DNA of 26,557 bases, taken from positions 1 through 26,557 of the forward strand of contig JBOHLS010000032.1 in assembly GCA_050729835.1 (NCBI GenBank), given 5' to 3'. The position numbers were made by a program, and so were the translations under genes. This DNA comes from REEB95 sp050729835 (GTDB lineage: Bacteria > Pseudomonadota > Alphaproteobacteria > ATCC43930 > CGMCC-115725). Position 1 is the first letter of the stretch. Every line of letters begins with the position of its first letter. The notes below the pieces were generated by a model. It saw nothing but the letters and a program-made list of their open reading frames with translations. It was not told the DNA's origin and ran no database searches. Of this stretch, positions 1 through 8,662 are shown piece after piece.

Positions 1-2
1 CG

Positions 3-101
3 CCGGCAGCGGCCGGTGCCGCGCCGGCGGCCGGTGCCAAGCCGGCGGCAGGCGCGGGCACAGCGCCCAAGGCGCCGGCGGGCCAGCCGCCCAAGAAGTA
101 A
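3..101 (+). CDS. rplY: C-terminal tail of probable 50S ribosomal protein L25 (partial)
   Basis: Only the last 32 codons are in the window; the reading frame is open from the left edge to a TAA at 99-101. The peptide is almost entirely Ala, Pro, Gly and Lys and ends in Pro-Pro-Lys-Lys. Many alphaproteobacterial L25/Ctc proteins carry such a low-complexity Ala/Pro/Lys tail, and rplY very often lies directly upstream of pth and ychF, as here. L25 binds 5S rRNA in the large ribosomal subunit. The assignment rests on gene order and composition, not on the L25 fold, which lies outside the window. Another protein with an Ala/Pro-rich tail is possible. Confidence 0.6.
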   Translation, partial: PAAAGAAPAAGAKPAAGAGTAPKAPAGQPPKK

Positions 102-113
102 CCGGACGCGGCG

Positions 114-710
114 ATGCGACTCATCGTCGGGCTCGGCAATCCCGGAGCCCGTTACGAGCGCACGCGCCACAACGTCGGCTTCGTGGCGACCGATGTGATC
201 CATCGCCGGCACGGCTTCGGGCCGTGGCGCGCCAAGTTCCAGGGGCTGCTTGCCGAAGGCACACTGAACGGCGACCGCGTCCATCTGCTCAAGCCGCAGA
301 CCTTCATGAACGCCTCGGGCGACAGCGTCGCCGAGGCCGCGCGGTTCCACAAGATTGCGGTCGCCGAGATCGCCGTCATTCACGACGAGATCGACCTCGA
401 GCCCGGCAAGCTGCGCGTCAAGCAGGGCGGCGGCGCGGCCGGGCATAACGGCCTGCGCTCGATCGATGCGTTGCTCGGCGAGGATTATTGGCGGGTGCGG
501 ATCGGCGTCGGCCATCCCGGCGTCAAGGAGCTGGTCGAGCCTTACGTGCTGCGGAACTTTTCCACCGAGGATCAGGCGTGGCTGCCGCCGCTGATCGACG
601 CCGTCGCCACGGCGTTGCCGGCATTGGTCGCCGAAGGCGCGGCGGCCTTCACCACCAAAGTCGCGCTCATCCTCAAGCCCAATCGTAAAGAGCCGCCGGA
701 TAAGAGCTAA
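114..710 (+). CDS. pth: Peptidyl-tRNA hydrolase
   Basis: This enzyme cleaves the ester bond of peptidyl-tRNAs that drop off the ribosome and so recycles tRNA in the cytoplasm. The 198-residue product has the usual length. The N-terminal block GLGNPG (residues 6-11) is followed by TRHNVGF with the catalytic His19 (His20 in E. coli numbering). Asn66 lies in KPQTFMN, Asp91 in HDE (E. coli Asp93), and the GGGAAGHNGLRSI block contains Asn112. All active-site residues expected of the bacterial Pth family are present. The gene starts 12 nt after the rplY stop, and its stop is 3 nt before ychF, so the three are probably one operon. No strong Shine-Dalgarno is visible, only GGA about 8 nt upstream. 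Confidence 0.97.
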   Translation: MRLIVGLGNPGARYERTRHNVGFVATDVIHRRHGFGPWRAKFQGLLAEGTLNGDRVHLLKPQTFMNASGDSVAEAARFHKIAVAEIAVIHDEIDLEPGKLRVKQGGGAAGHNGLRSIDALLGEDYWRVRIGVGHPGVKELVEPYVLRNFSTEDQAWLPPLIDAVATALPALVAEGAAAFTTKVALILKPNRKEPPDKS

Positions 711-713
711 AGC

Positions 714-1814
714 ATGGGATTCAACTGCGGCATCGTCGGCCTGCCCAATGTCGGTAAGTCGACCCTGTTCAACGCGCTGACCGCGACGCAGGCGGCCGAG
801 GCGGCGAATTATCCGTTCTGCACCATCGAGCCCAATATCGGCCGCGTCGCGGTGCCCGATCCGCGCCTCAACACGCTGTCGGCGATCGCCCAATCGGCCA
901 AGCTCGTGCCGACCCAGCTCGAGTTCGTCGACATCGCCGGCCTGGTGCGCGGCGCCAGCAAGGGCGAAGGCCTCGGCAACCAGTTCCTATCGCATATCCG
1001 CGCCGTCGACGCCGTGGCCCAGGTACTGCGCTGCTTCGAAGATGCCAACGTCACCCATGTCGAAGGCTCGATCGACCCGATCCGCGACGTCGAGACGATC
1101 GAGACCGAGCTGATGCTCGCCGACCTCGAAAGCTTGGAGAAGCGCCGCCTCGCCGCCGAGAAACGCGCGCGCGGCGCTGACAAGGAGGCCAAGGCCGAAT
1201 TGAGCGTCATCGAGACGGCGCTGACGGCGCTGAAGGACGGCAAGCCGGCGCGCGGCGTACGCGTTTCGGACGAGCTCAAGCCCGTGCTCAAGTCGCTTCA
1301 GCTGCTGACCGCCAAGCCGGTGCTCTACATCGCCAACGTCGAGGAAGCGGCCGCGGCCAAGGGCAACGCCCAGTCGCAACGAGTCGCCGACTATGCCAAG
1401 CGCCAGGGCGCGCAGAGCGTCGTGATCTCGGCGGCGATCGAAGCCGAGGTGGCCCAGCTCGCCGAGGCGGAGGAGCGCCGCGCTTTTCTTGAAAGCCTCG
1501 GCCTCGAGGAGACCGGCCTCGCCCGCGTCATTCGCGCCGGCTATGCCCTGCTCGATCTCGTCACCTTTTTCACCGTCGGCCCCAAGGAGGCGCATGCCTG
1601 GACCGTGCGCCAGGGCGCCAAGGCGCCCGAAGCGGCCGGCGCGATCCACTCCGATTTCGAAAAGGGCTTCATCCGGGCGGAAGTCATCGGCTACGACGAC
1701 TACGTCGCCTGCGGCGGCGAGCAGGGCGCCAAGGACGCCGGCAAGCTGCGGATCGAAGGCGCCGACTATGTCCTCGCCGACGGCGACATCCTGCACATCC
1801 GGTTCAACCTCTAG
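714..1814 (+). CDS. ychF: Redox-regulated ATPase YchF (OLA1 family)
   Basis: The product is a 366-residue P-loop NTPase of the Obg/OLA1 group that prefers ATP, binds ribosomes and is linked to stress responses. The P-loop GLPNVGKST is at residues 9-17. The G3 region reads DIAGLVRGASKGEGLGNQFL. The G4 position carries NVEE instead of the usual NKxD, which is the known feature that shifts YchF from GTP to ATP. A helical insert (about residues 130-170) and a C-terminal TGS-type domain follow, with the family's usual length and ending. It begins 3 nt after the pth stop, so the two are very likely cotranscribed. An AAGAG stretch inside the end of pth may act as ribosome binding site. Confidence 0.97.
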   Translation: MGFNCGIVGLPNVGKSTLFNALTATQAAEAANYPFCTIEPNIGRVAVPDPRLNTLSAIAQSAKLVPTQLEFVDIAGLVRGASKGEGLGNQFLSHIRAVDAVAQVLRCFEDANVTHVEGSIDPIRDVETIETELMLADLESLEKRRLAAEKRARGADKEAKAELSVIETALTALKDGKPARGVRVSDELKPVLKSLQLLTAKPVLYIANVEEAAAAKGNAQSQRVADYAKRQGAQSVVISAAIEAEVAQLAEAEERRAFLESLGLEETGLARVIRAGYALLDLVTFFTVGPKEAHAWTVRQGAKAPEAAGAIHSDFEKGFIRAEVIGYDDYVACGGEQGAKDAGKLRIEGADYVLADGDILHIRFNL

Positions 1815-1834
1815 CGACTCCGGTTCCGGCCCCT

Positions 1835-1840
1835 TATAGT
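1835..1840 (+). promoter_or_regulatory. Candidate -10 element upstream of the dienelactone hydrolase gene
   Basis: TATAGT lies in the 58-nt gap after ychF and matches the bacterial -10 consensus at five of six bases. It would give a leader of about 25 nt that carries the strong AGGAGG site. No convincing -35 hexamer sits 16-18 nt upstream, so this could be chance or an activator-dependent promoter. Confidence 0.3.
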
Positions 1841-1858
1841 CCCGGGCCGATAAAAACC

Positions 1859-1864
1859 AGGAGG
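1859..1864 (+). promoter_or_regulatory. Strong Shine-Dalgarno for the dienelactone hydrolase gene
   Basis: A perfect AGGAGG is spaced 8 nt from the ATG at 1873. It fixes the start codon of the downstream gene and is stronger than the sites in front of pth and ychF. Confidence 0.75.
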
Positions 1865-1872
1865 CACGCATC

Positions 1873-2541
1873 ATGGGTCAGACGGTTTCTCTCACCGCTA
1901 AGGACGGACACAAGCTCGACGCCTATGTGGCGACACCCGCCGGCAAGCCGAAGGGCGGCCTGGTGGTGATCCAGGAAATCTTCGGCGCCAACCATCATAT
2001 CCGCAGCGTCGCCGACCGCTTCGCCGCGATGGGTTACGCCGCCGTGGCGCCAGCGCTGTTCGACCGTGTGCAACGAGGCGTCGATCTCGGCTACGACCTG
2101 GAAAGCGTCGCCAAGGGCCGCGCGCTGCGCGAGAAGGTTGCACTCGACGGCTCGCTCGCCGACGTTCAGGCGGCTATCGATTACGCCAAGCAGTTCGGCA
2201 AGGTCGGCGTTGTCGGTTATTGCTGGGGCGGCTCGCTCGCCTTCCTGGCGGCGACGCGGCTCAGCGGCGCCACCGCCGCGGTCGGCTATTACGGCGGCAT
2301 GATCGCCGGCCACGCCAACGAAAAGCCAAGGATTCCGATCATCCTGCATTTCGGCGACAAGGATCAGTCGATCCCGATGAGCGACGTCGAGAAGGTGAAG
2401 CAGGCGCACGCAGACGTGCCGATCTACGTCTATAGCGCCGGCCACGGCTTCAACTGCGACGCGCGCCCAGCCTATGACGCGCCCTCGGCCAAGCTCGCGC
2501 TCGAGCGCACCACCGCCTTCCTCCAGCAGCATATCGGCTGA
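1873..2541 (+). CDS. Dienelactone hydrolase family protein
   Basis: The product is a 222-residue cytoplasmic alpha/beta hydrolase. The Cys-Asp-His triad of the dienelactone hydrolase family is visible: Cys117 in GYCWGG, Asp164 in GDKDQSIP and His191 in GHGF. QEIFG at 34-38 supplies the Glu that in the Pseudomonas enzyme contacts the nucleophile Cys. Length and motif spacing match carboxymethylenebutenolidase. No other chlorocatechol or aromatic-degradation genes are nearby, so the true substrate may be a different lactone or ester, and I do not assign clcD. The gene has its own strong ribosome binding site and possibly its own promoter after ychF. It converges on mtnA with a stem-loop between them. 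Confidence 0.9.
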   Translation: MGQTVSLTAKDGHKLDAYVATPAGKPKGGLVVIQEIFGANHHIRSVADRFAAMGYAAVAPALFDRVQRGVDLGYDLESVAKGRALREKVALDGSLADVQAAIDYAKQFGKVGVVGYCWGGSLAFLAATRLSGATAAVGYYGGMIAGHANEKPRIPIILHFGDKDQSIPMSDVEKVKQAHADVPIYVYSAGHGFNCDARPAYDAPSAKLALERTTAFLQQHIG

Positions 2542-2562
2542 TCGATTCGCTGCGCACGGCGG

Positions 2563-2587
2563 GCGCGGGCCTCATCCCGGCCCGCGC
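2563..2587. terminator. Candidate bidirectional terminator between convergent genes
   Basis: A perfect 9-bp inverted repeat (GCGCGGGCC / GGCCCGCGC) with a 7-nt loop fills the 51-nt gap between the hydrolase stop and the mtnA stop. The stem is all G+C. There is no clear T-run on either side, so intrinsic termination is plausible but not certain. Confidence 0.5.
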
Positions 2588-2592
2588 TTCCG

Positions 2593-3693
2593 CTAAGCGC
2601 GCGCGCGGCGCTCGGGGAAGAGCGTCAGCAGCCCGTCGCGCGAGGCCGGGCAGACGCCGCGTTCGGTGATGAGCGCGGTGACGTATTTCGCCGGCGTGAC
2701 GTCGAAGGCGTAGTTGGCGGCCGGGCTGCCATCGGGAACGACGCGCACCCGCGCCACCGCGCCTGAATCGAGCCGGCCGGAAATCTCGGCGAGCTCGTCG
2801 GGATCGCGCTCCTCGATCGGAATCGCGCGTCCGTCGGTCAGCGTCCAGTCGACGGTCGGCGACGGCAGCGCGACGTAGAACGGCACGCCATTGTCGTGCG
2901 CCGCCAGCGCCTTGAGATAGGTGCCGATCTTGTTGGCGACGTCGCCGGTCGCGGTGGTGCGATCGGTGCCGACGATGCAGAGATCGACCCGGCCGCGCTG
3001 CATCAAATGGCCGCCGGCGTTGTCGGCGATCACGGTGTGCGGCACGCCGTGCTGGCCCAATTCCCAGGCAGTGAGGCTGGCACCCTGGTTGCGCGGCCGG
3101 GTCTCGTCGACCCAGACGTGCAACTGCACGCCCTCGTCGTGGGCGAGATAGATCGGCGCCAGCGCGGTGCCCCAGTCGACCGTGGCGAGCCAGCCGGCGT
3201 TGCAATGGGTCAGGATCTCGACCGGCGTCTTGCCCCCCTTGCGCGCCAGCGCCTGGCGGATGAGCGGCAGGCCGTGACCGGCGATGGCACGGTTCGTGGT
3301 GACGTCGGCTTCGGCGATCTCGCCGGCGCGGCGATAGGCGGCCTCGGCGCGGCGTTCGGCTGGCAGCTGCCGCAATAGGGTGTGCAAATCCTCAACCGCC
3401 CAACGCAGATTGACCGCCGTCGGCCTCGTCGCCAGCAGAATTTCGGCTGCCTGCGCGAGCGCCGCGTCGCCGGGGTCGGCGCGCATGGCGAGCGCCATGC
3501 CGTAAGCCACCGTCGCGCCGATGAGCGGCGCGCCGCGTACCAGCATGGCGCGGATCGCGTGCGCCGCCTCATCGACGGTGATGAGCCGCAGCGTCTTGAT
3601 CTCGAACGGCAGGCGAGTCTGGTCGATGATGCCGACGCCGGCGCCGTCAGCTTCAAGCCAGATGCTGCGCATGGCCTGGCCCGCGACCTTCAT
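2593..3693 (-). CDS. mtnA: S-methyl-5-thioribose-1-phosphate isomerase
   Basis: This enzyme isomerises 5-methylthioribose-1-phosphate to the ribulose form, the second step after MTA phosphorolysis in methionine salvage. The 366-residue product contains the substrate-loop RGAP (53-56), the catalytic Cys164 in THCNAG and the catalytic Asp244 in VGTDRTTATGDVANKIGTY, followed by the FYVALPSPTVD block. These are the hallmarks that separate MtnA from eIF2B subunits. I chose the ATG at 3693, 4 nt after the mtnP stop. The frame stays open upstream but only as the antisense shadow of mtnP, and Met8 is an alternative start. No other mtn genes (mtnB, C, D, K) are in the window, so the later fate of the product is not shown here. 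Confidence 0.95.
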   Translation of the reverse strand: MKVAGQAMRSIWLEADGAGVGIIDQTRLPFEIKTLRLITVDEAAHAIRAMLVRGAPLIGATVAYGMALAMRADPGDAALAQAAEILLATRPTAVNLRWAVEDLHTLLRQLPAERRAEAAYRRAGEIAEADVTTNRAIAGHGLPLIRQALARKGGKTPVEILTHCNAGWLATVDWGTALAPIYLAHDEGVQLHVWVDETRPRNQGASLTAWELGQHGVPHTVIADNAGGHLMQRGRVDLCIVGTDRTTATGDVANKIGTYLKALAAHDNGVPFYVALPSPTVDWTLTDGRAIPIEERDPDELAEISGRLDSGAVARVRVVPDGSPAANYAFDVTPAKYVTALITERGVCPASRDGLLTLFPERRARA

Positions 3694-3697
3694 CGGT

Positions 3698-4600
<903 letters not shown>

Positions 4601-4669
4601 GGCAAGTCCCCCGAAGCCCGGGGCGCAGTCAAGCCGCTTCATCGGCGACACGCAACGGGAATCGCGCTG

Positions 4670-5365
4670 TCAGCAGCCAGGTCGGATGAACCTTGCGAAT
4701 TCCTCGGGGTTGGCAAAGACGATGAACGCACGGTCACCCATCATCCCGGCACCAAGGAGCACAGGCACACCCTCACGCGGACCGCGATCGCTCGAATCGG
4801 TCTTGAAGCGCAGGTTCGATTCCCAGAACGCCTTAGTTTTGCCGTCAGCCATGGCCACGCGATAGGTATCGCGGCAATAGCGGATCGCCGTGACGGTGTT
4901 TTCGGGCGTAACGTTTTTCAGGTTGGGCCGCTCCCCGGCGCCGCCCATCATGCCGCCCATGCCGTGTTGGGCGGTCTGCGCCGGCGCTTTGCCTTCGCTG
5001 AGCGCCTTGAGGTAGGCGATGACATTGGCGCGCGCAGTTTGGTCTTTGAGCCCGGGAAATGTCATGGCGTTGTGCGGGATGAACGCCGCCGGGTTCTCGA
5101 GCCAAGCGTCGAGCGATGCCGCGCCCCAGACCACGCCGGATTGCTTGAGCGCCGGCGAATAGCGGTCGAAGCTCTTGAGACTGCCTGCCTTGCGCCCCCA
5201 TACGCCGGCAAGGCTGGGGCCGGTGAGGTTGCGCCCGGGCTCGGCCGAATGGCACGCTGCGCAGACGCGGAAGACCTGCGCGCCGCGCGCCGTATTGCCG
5301 GCCGCGTGCGCCGCCGGAATCAACAGCAACGAAAACAGACATGCGATGATGCGATGCCGAACCAT
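4670..5365 (-). CDS. Secreted c-type cytochrome with conserved C-terminal extension
   Basis: The 231-residue product has a Sec signal peptide (about residues 1-21, cleavage near AHA-A) and one class I cytochrome c domain. Heme attachment is C35-A-A-C38-H39 and the probable sixth ligand is Met101 in HNAMTFPG. The cytochrome domain ends near residue 122. A Met/Gly-rich linker (about 134-143) leads to a second domain of about 85 residues, rich in aromatic and charged residues and ending in Cys231, which is not part of ordinary cytochrome c2/c550. I have no name for that domain. The start at 5365 is set by AGGAG five nt upstream; an in-frame ATG at 5383 lacks such a site. Position downstream of petABC suggests an electron acceptor from the bc1 complex, which is inference. 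Confidence 0.88.
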   Translation of the reverse strand: MVRHRIIACLFSLLLIPAAHAAGNTARGAQVFRVCAACHSAEPGRNLTGPSLAGVWGRKAGSLKSFDRYSPALKQSGVVWGAASLDAWLENPAAFIPHNAMTFPGLKDQTARANVIAYLKALSEGKAPAQTAQHGMGGMMGGAGERPNLKNVTPENTVTAIRYCRDTYRVAMADGKTKAFWESNLRFKTDSSDRGPREGVPVLLGAGMMGDRAFIVFANPEEFARFIRPGC

Positions 5366-5370
5366 GCTCT

Positions 5371-5375
5371 CTCCT
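5371..5375 (-). promoter_or_regulatory. Shine-Dalgarno deciding the cytochrome c start
   Basis: On the minus strand the sequence reads AAAAAGGAGAGAGC directly before the ATG at 5365. AGGAG has 5-nt spacing and favours this start over the ATG at 5383. Confidence 0.7.
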
Positions 5376-5421
5376 TTTTCCATGGGGGGTCGCCGCCTGA
5401 CGGGGCGGCAAGCCAATCGGG

Positions 5422-5739
5422 TCAGAGAGCGTGGATCGGCGGCGACAGCTCGGGCTCGATCGTGATTCCGTTTAGCGCCGCGACGAACCGCGGAGAGAAC
5501 GAATAAAAGTGGCGCACAACGACAGGAAGCGTCTGCGGCAGCGGCAATAATGCCGAACCGGTGCAGCCGAGACCGTCCATGCAGCACGGCGGCAGATCCT
5601 TGCATGACATGTCGGGCGCCATAGGCGTCTGGTTCACCATCGTCATGGCCAGCGGAGGCGTCGAAGCCACCGGAGCAAACGCCACCGCGCCCAAAATCAG
5701 AGCGACGGTTGCCAAGATCATAGAAAGGCGTTTCAGCAT
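5422..5739 (-). CDS. Small secreted Cys/Met-rich protein of unknown function
   Basis: The product is 105 residues with a clear signal-like hydrophobic segment (residues 7-25). The exported part is short: a Met-rich stretch (Met32, 34, 40, 44, 54) leads into a four-Cys cluster (Cys46, Cys52, Cys53, Cys59), then a Pro-rich region and an end of EPELSPPI. This layout resembles small periplasmic proteins found near copper or cytochrome genes in proteobacteria, but I cannot name a family with certainty. It sits 47 nt after petC and 56 nt before the two-domain cytochrome c, so it is probably cotranscribed with both. Metal binding, especially Cu(I), is suggested by composition only. The start at 5739 lacks a good ribosome site; Met7 (5721) is an alternative. 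Confidence 0.7.
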   Translation of the reverse strand: MLKRLSMILATVALILGAVAFAPVASTPPLAMTMVNQTPMAPDMSCKDLPPCCMDGLGCTGSALLPLPQTLPVVVRHFYSFSPRFVAALNGITIEPELSPPIHAL

Positions 5740-5786
5740 CGCCGACGGGAGAAGCCTATCGCCTGCCGCGCGCGTGGCGCAAGCCG

Positions 5787-6587
5787 TCAGTGCTCGACGT
5801 CGGACCAGACGCGGCGCTTGGCGCCGTAAAGCACACCGGTCATCGCCAGCAGGAACAGGACGACCTTGGCGCCGGTGCGCTTGCGCTGTTCCATCATCGG
5901 GTCAGAGGCCCATGTCAGGAAGGTCACGACGTCGTGCGCCTCCTGCTGCAGCGTCGCCTTGGTGCCGTCGGCGTATTGCACCGAATTATCCTGCAACGGC
6001 TGCGGCATGGCGATCACGTGACCAGGAAAATAGAGGTTGTAGTTGCCGCCGGTCAGCGGCATCTGGAAGCCCTTCGGCGGCTCGCGGAAGCCGGTCAGGA
6101 TGCCATAGACGTAACGCGGGCCGCCGGCGCGCGCCTTGATGATGTCCGACAGGTCGGGCGGCGCCTTGCCGAGGGAAGCGGCGGCGGCCTGCTCGTTCGG
6201 GAAGGGCGCGGCGAAGTGATCCGAGGGCCGCGCCGGCCGCTGGATCGGCTTGCCGCTCTTGTCAATGTCGGCGACCTGCTTCTGCGCGGCGATCGCCTTG
6301 ACCTCTGCCTCGGTGTAGCCGAGGCCGTCGGGTCCGGCGAGATCGTCGTAGGTCAGCAGGTTCATCGAATGGCAGGTCGAGCAGACCTGGCTGTAGATCT
6401 GGAAGCCACGCTGCAAGGCGGCGCGGTCGAAAGTGCCGAACGGGCCCTCGAACGACCACGACACGTTGGGCAACGCCGGTGTCGCCTCGTCGGCCTGCGC
6501 CCGGGCCGGTCCGGAGGGTTGCATCAGCGTCGCCGCGGCGATCGCCGCGCCGGCGAGCAGCGCCGGAATCACAAAGCGCGGCCTCAT
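5787..6587 (-). CDS. petC: Ubiquinol-cytochrome c reductase, cytochrome c1 subunit
   Basis: Cytochrome c1 carries electrons from the Rieske center to a soluble or membrane cytochrome c on the periplasmic face of the bc1 complex. The 266-residue product has a signal peptide (residues 1-30), the heme site C69-S-T-C72-H73, the APPDLS block (142-147), the axial Met194 in IAMPQPL and a C-terminal membrane anchor (about 238-256) ending in a short charged tail. All essential features of the family are present. Its start overlaps the petB stop by 4 nt (ATGA), so the two subunits are translationally coupled. Unlike Bradyrhizobium, where b and c1 arise from one fused fbcH product, here they are separate genes. 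Confidence 0.97.
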   Translation of the reverse strand: MRPRFVIPALLAGAAIAAATLMQPSGPARAQADEATPALPNVSWSFEGPFGTFDRAALQRGFQIYSQVCSTCHSMNLLTYDDLAGPDGLGYTEAEVKAIAAQKQVADIDKSGKPIQRPARPSDHFAAPFPNEQAAAASLGKAPPDLSDIIKARAGGPRYVYGILTGFREPPKGFQMPLTGGNYNLYFPGHVIAMPQPLQDNSVQYADGTKATLQQEAHDVVTFLTWASDPMMEQRKRTGAKVVLFLLAMTGVLYGAKRRVWSDVEH

Positions 6588-7837
6588 GGCTTGGCTCGCG
6601 TCGCGGCCGCGCCGGCCAATGCGCCGCCGCCGCGTTTCTTCAAGACCGCCTCGGCGATGCTCGGCGGCAACGGCAGCGGCCGCTCGAACCAGCCGATCAA
6701 GGGCATCAACACGACGAAGTGGAAGAAGTAATAGAACGTGCCGATGCGGCCGATGTAGATCCAGAAGCCCTCAGGCGGATGCGCGCCGACGGAGCCGAGC
6801 GCGAAGACATCGATCACGAGCAGCCAGAACACCCATTTATAGATCGGGCGGAAATAGGCGCTGCGCACTTTCGAGGTGTCGAGCCACGGCACGACGAAGA
6901 GGATGAGGATCGAGGCGAACAGCGCGCAGACGCCGAGCAGCTTGTTCGGGATCGAGCGCAGGATGGCGTAGAACGGCAGCAGGTACCATTCGGGCACGAT
7001 CTCCGGCGGCGTCTGCAGCGGATTGGCCGGGATGTAGTTCTGCGGATCGCCCAGCGCATTCGGAAAGTAGAACACGAAGACCGCAAAGATGATCAGGAAC
7101 ACGCTCAGGCCGAACATGTCCTTGTAGGTATAATACGGATGGAACGGCACGCTGTCCTGCGGACCCTTGCAGTCGATGCCGAGCGGATTATTGGAGCCGT
7201 GCCGGTGCAGCGCCATCAGATGCAACCCGACGACGCCGAGGATCACGAACGGCAGCAGGTAGTGGAGCGCGTAGAACCGGTTGAGCGTTGGATTGCCGAC
7301 GGCGAAGCCGCCCCACAGCCAGGTCACGATGTCGTGGCCGATACCGGGAATGGCGCCGAACAAGTTGGTGATGACGGTCGCGCCCCAAAAGCTCATCTGG
7401 CCCCAGGGCAGCACGTAACCCATGAAGGCCGTCGCCATCATCAGCAGGACGATAACCACGCCCAGCATCCACAGCAGCTCGCGCGGCGACTTGTAGGAGC
7501 CGTAATACAGGCCGCGGAACAGGTGGATGTAGACGACGATGAAGAAGAACGACGCGCCGTTCATGTGGATATAGCGGATCAGCCAGCCGTAATTCACCTC
7601 GCGCATGATGCGCTCGACCGACTGGAAGGCATCGCCGACATTGGGATCGTAATTCATCGCCAGGAAGATGCCGGTGACGATCATGATCGTGAGCATGATC
7701 CCGGCGAGCGAGCCGAAGTTCCACCAATAATTCAGGTTCTTCGGCGTCGGATATTCGTTGAGCTCGTGATCGAGGAAGGCGAACACCGGCAGGCGGTGAT
7801 CGATCCATTGGACGAGCTTATTGTGCGATACCGCCAT
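6584..7837 (-). CDS. petB: Ubiquinol-cytochrome c reductase, cytochrome b subunit
   Basis: This is the membrane core of the bc1 complex, holding hemes bL and bH and the Qo and Qi quinone sites. The 417-residue product has about eight hydrophobic helices. The four heme ligands are His91 and His105 in one helix and His192 and His206 in another, each pair 14 residues apart as in bc1-type cytochrome b (b6f types have 15 in the second pair). The Qo-site motif PEWY follows PPEIV, and PWGQMSFWG marks the cd region. The gene begins 14 nt after petA and ends overlapping petC. It ends with a short basic, Ala-rich tail. Confidence 0.98.
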   Translation of the reverse strand: MAVSHNKLVQWIDHRLPVFAFLDHELNEYPTPKNLNYWWNFGSLAGIMLTIMIVTGIFLAMNYDPNVGDAFQSVERIMREVNYGWLIRYIHMNGASFFFIVVYIHLFRGLYYGSYKSPRELLWMLGVVIVLLMMATAFMGYVLPWGQMSFWGATVITNLFGAIPGIGHDIVTWLWGGFAVGNPTLNRFYALHYLLPFVILGVVGLHLMALHRHGSNNPLGIDCKGPQDSVPFHPYYTYKDMFGLSVFLIIFAVFVFYFPNALGDPQNYIPANPLQTPPEIVPEWYLLPFYAILRSIPNKLLGVCALFASILILFVVPWLDTSKVRSAYFRPIYKWVFWLLVIDVFALGSVGAHPPEGFWIYIGRIGTFYYFFHFVVLMPLIGWFERPLPLPPSIAEAVLKKRGGGALAGAAATRAKP

Positions 7838-7851
7838 GGCCCCGCCTTAAA

Positions 7852-8505
7852 TCAAATCTGCACGATCGAGCTGAATTCCCATGCCACGTTCGGCGGGTTC
7901 TCGCCGATCCGGACGGTGGTGTCGTTGGTAAAATGGTGCGGCGGCACCGGCAGGTTGTAGGGCGCAGGAACGCCGGTTAAGACACGGCCCGACAGATCGT
8001 ACTTGGAGCCGTGGCAGTGGCAGAAATACCCGCCGGGCCACGCCGAGCCGAGAAAGCCACCAGGCTCCGGCGTGAATGTCGGAATGCAGCCGAGATGGGT
8101 GCAGATGCCGACGAGGATCAGGTACTCGGGCTTGATCGAGCGATGCCAATTGGCGGCATAGGGCGGTTGCTGTTCCACCTCGGACTTCGGATCGCGCAGC
8201 AGCCCCGTATCGCTCGGCTCCTGGAGCTTCTTGAGCTCGGCCGGCGTGCGGTTGACGACGAAGATCGGCCGCGACCGCCACACCACGAGAATCTGCTGAC
8301 CCGGCTTCAGACTCGACAGATCGACGTCGATCGGCGCGCCGGCGGCGAGCACGTCGCGCGCCGGATTCATGCTCGAGACTAGCGGCCAGATCGTGCAGGC
8401 GGCGCCGACGCCGAGCAGCGCGTTGCCGGCGATCACCAGGAAGTCGCGCCGCGAACCGCCCGACGCGTGTGCATCAGCCGTCTGCGAATGCGCCGAATCC
8501 GCCAT
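7852..8505 (-). CDS. petA: Ubiquinol-cytochrome c reductase, Rieske iron-sulfur subunit
   Basis: The Rieske protein takes the first electron from ubiquinol in the bc1 complex. The 217-residue product has a Tat-type N-terminus (SRRDFL at 18-23) followed by a hydrophobic segment (24-45) that stays as the membrane anchor. Box I is C135-T-H137-L-G-C140 and box II is C162-H-C164-H165-G-S. Cys135, His137, Cys162 and His165 are the expected 2Fe-2S ligands, and Cys140 and Cys164 the disulfide. The bc1-type insertion between anchor and cluster domain is present. AGGGGA lies just upstream of the ATG at 8505. It is first in the operon and diverges from trmL. Confidence 0.97.
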   Translation of the reverse strand: MADSAHSQTADAHASGGSRRDFLVIAGNALLGVGAACTIWPLVSSMNPARDVLAAGAPIDVDLSSLKPGQQILVVWRSRPIFVVNRTPAELKKLQEPSDTGLLRDPKSEVEQQPPYAANWHRSIKPEYLILVGICTHLGCIPTFTPEPGGFLGSAWPGGYFCHCHGSKYDLSGRVLTGVPAPYNLPVPPHHFTNDTTVRIGENPPNVAWEFSSIVQI

Positions 8506-8662
8506 CGATCCCCTCTTTCGCCGCGCTCGAAGCCCGGGCGCAAGCTACAGGCTTGAACGAAAGCTTCTATGCGACATCCTGCCGCATGAATGGCCGAAAC
8601 CCGAGCCGGCGCGCCCCGCACGGGCCTTGCCAAGGCGGCGAATTCATCCCCAAGGTGCGGCC
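8506..8662. promoter_or_regulatory. Divergent intergenic region between petA and trmL
   Basis: This 157-nt gap must hold the promoter for the pet operon (minus) and probably one for trmL-hemF (plus). I see no convincing -35/-10 pair on either strand. A small inverted repeat (CAAGC at 8541-8545, GCTTG at 8551-8555, 5-nt loop) is the only symmetric element and is too short to call an operator. The assignment is by position only. Confidence 0.45.

Noticed and set aside
1..101. GC-rich Ala/Pro codon repeats as a possible DNA repeat array
   Set aside because: The repetition is explained by a low-complexity protein tail in one open frame ending in TAA.
1873..2541. Chlorocatechol degradation gene cluster
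   Set aside because: The lone dienelactone-hydrolase family gene has no pathway partners nearby.
6479..7960. Open frame of 493 codons on the plus strand
   Set aside because: It is the antisense shadow of petB and petC, whose heme ligands and motifs are complete.
8541..8555. Inverted repeat CAAGC-5-GCTTG as an operator
   Set aside because: Five-base arms are expected by chance in such DNA, and no second copy is near.
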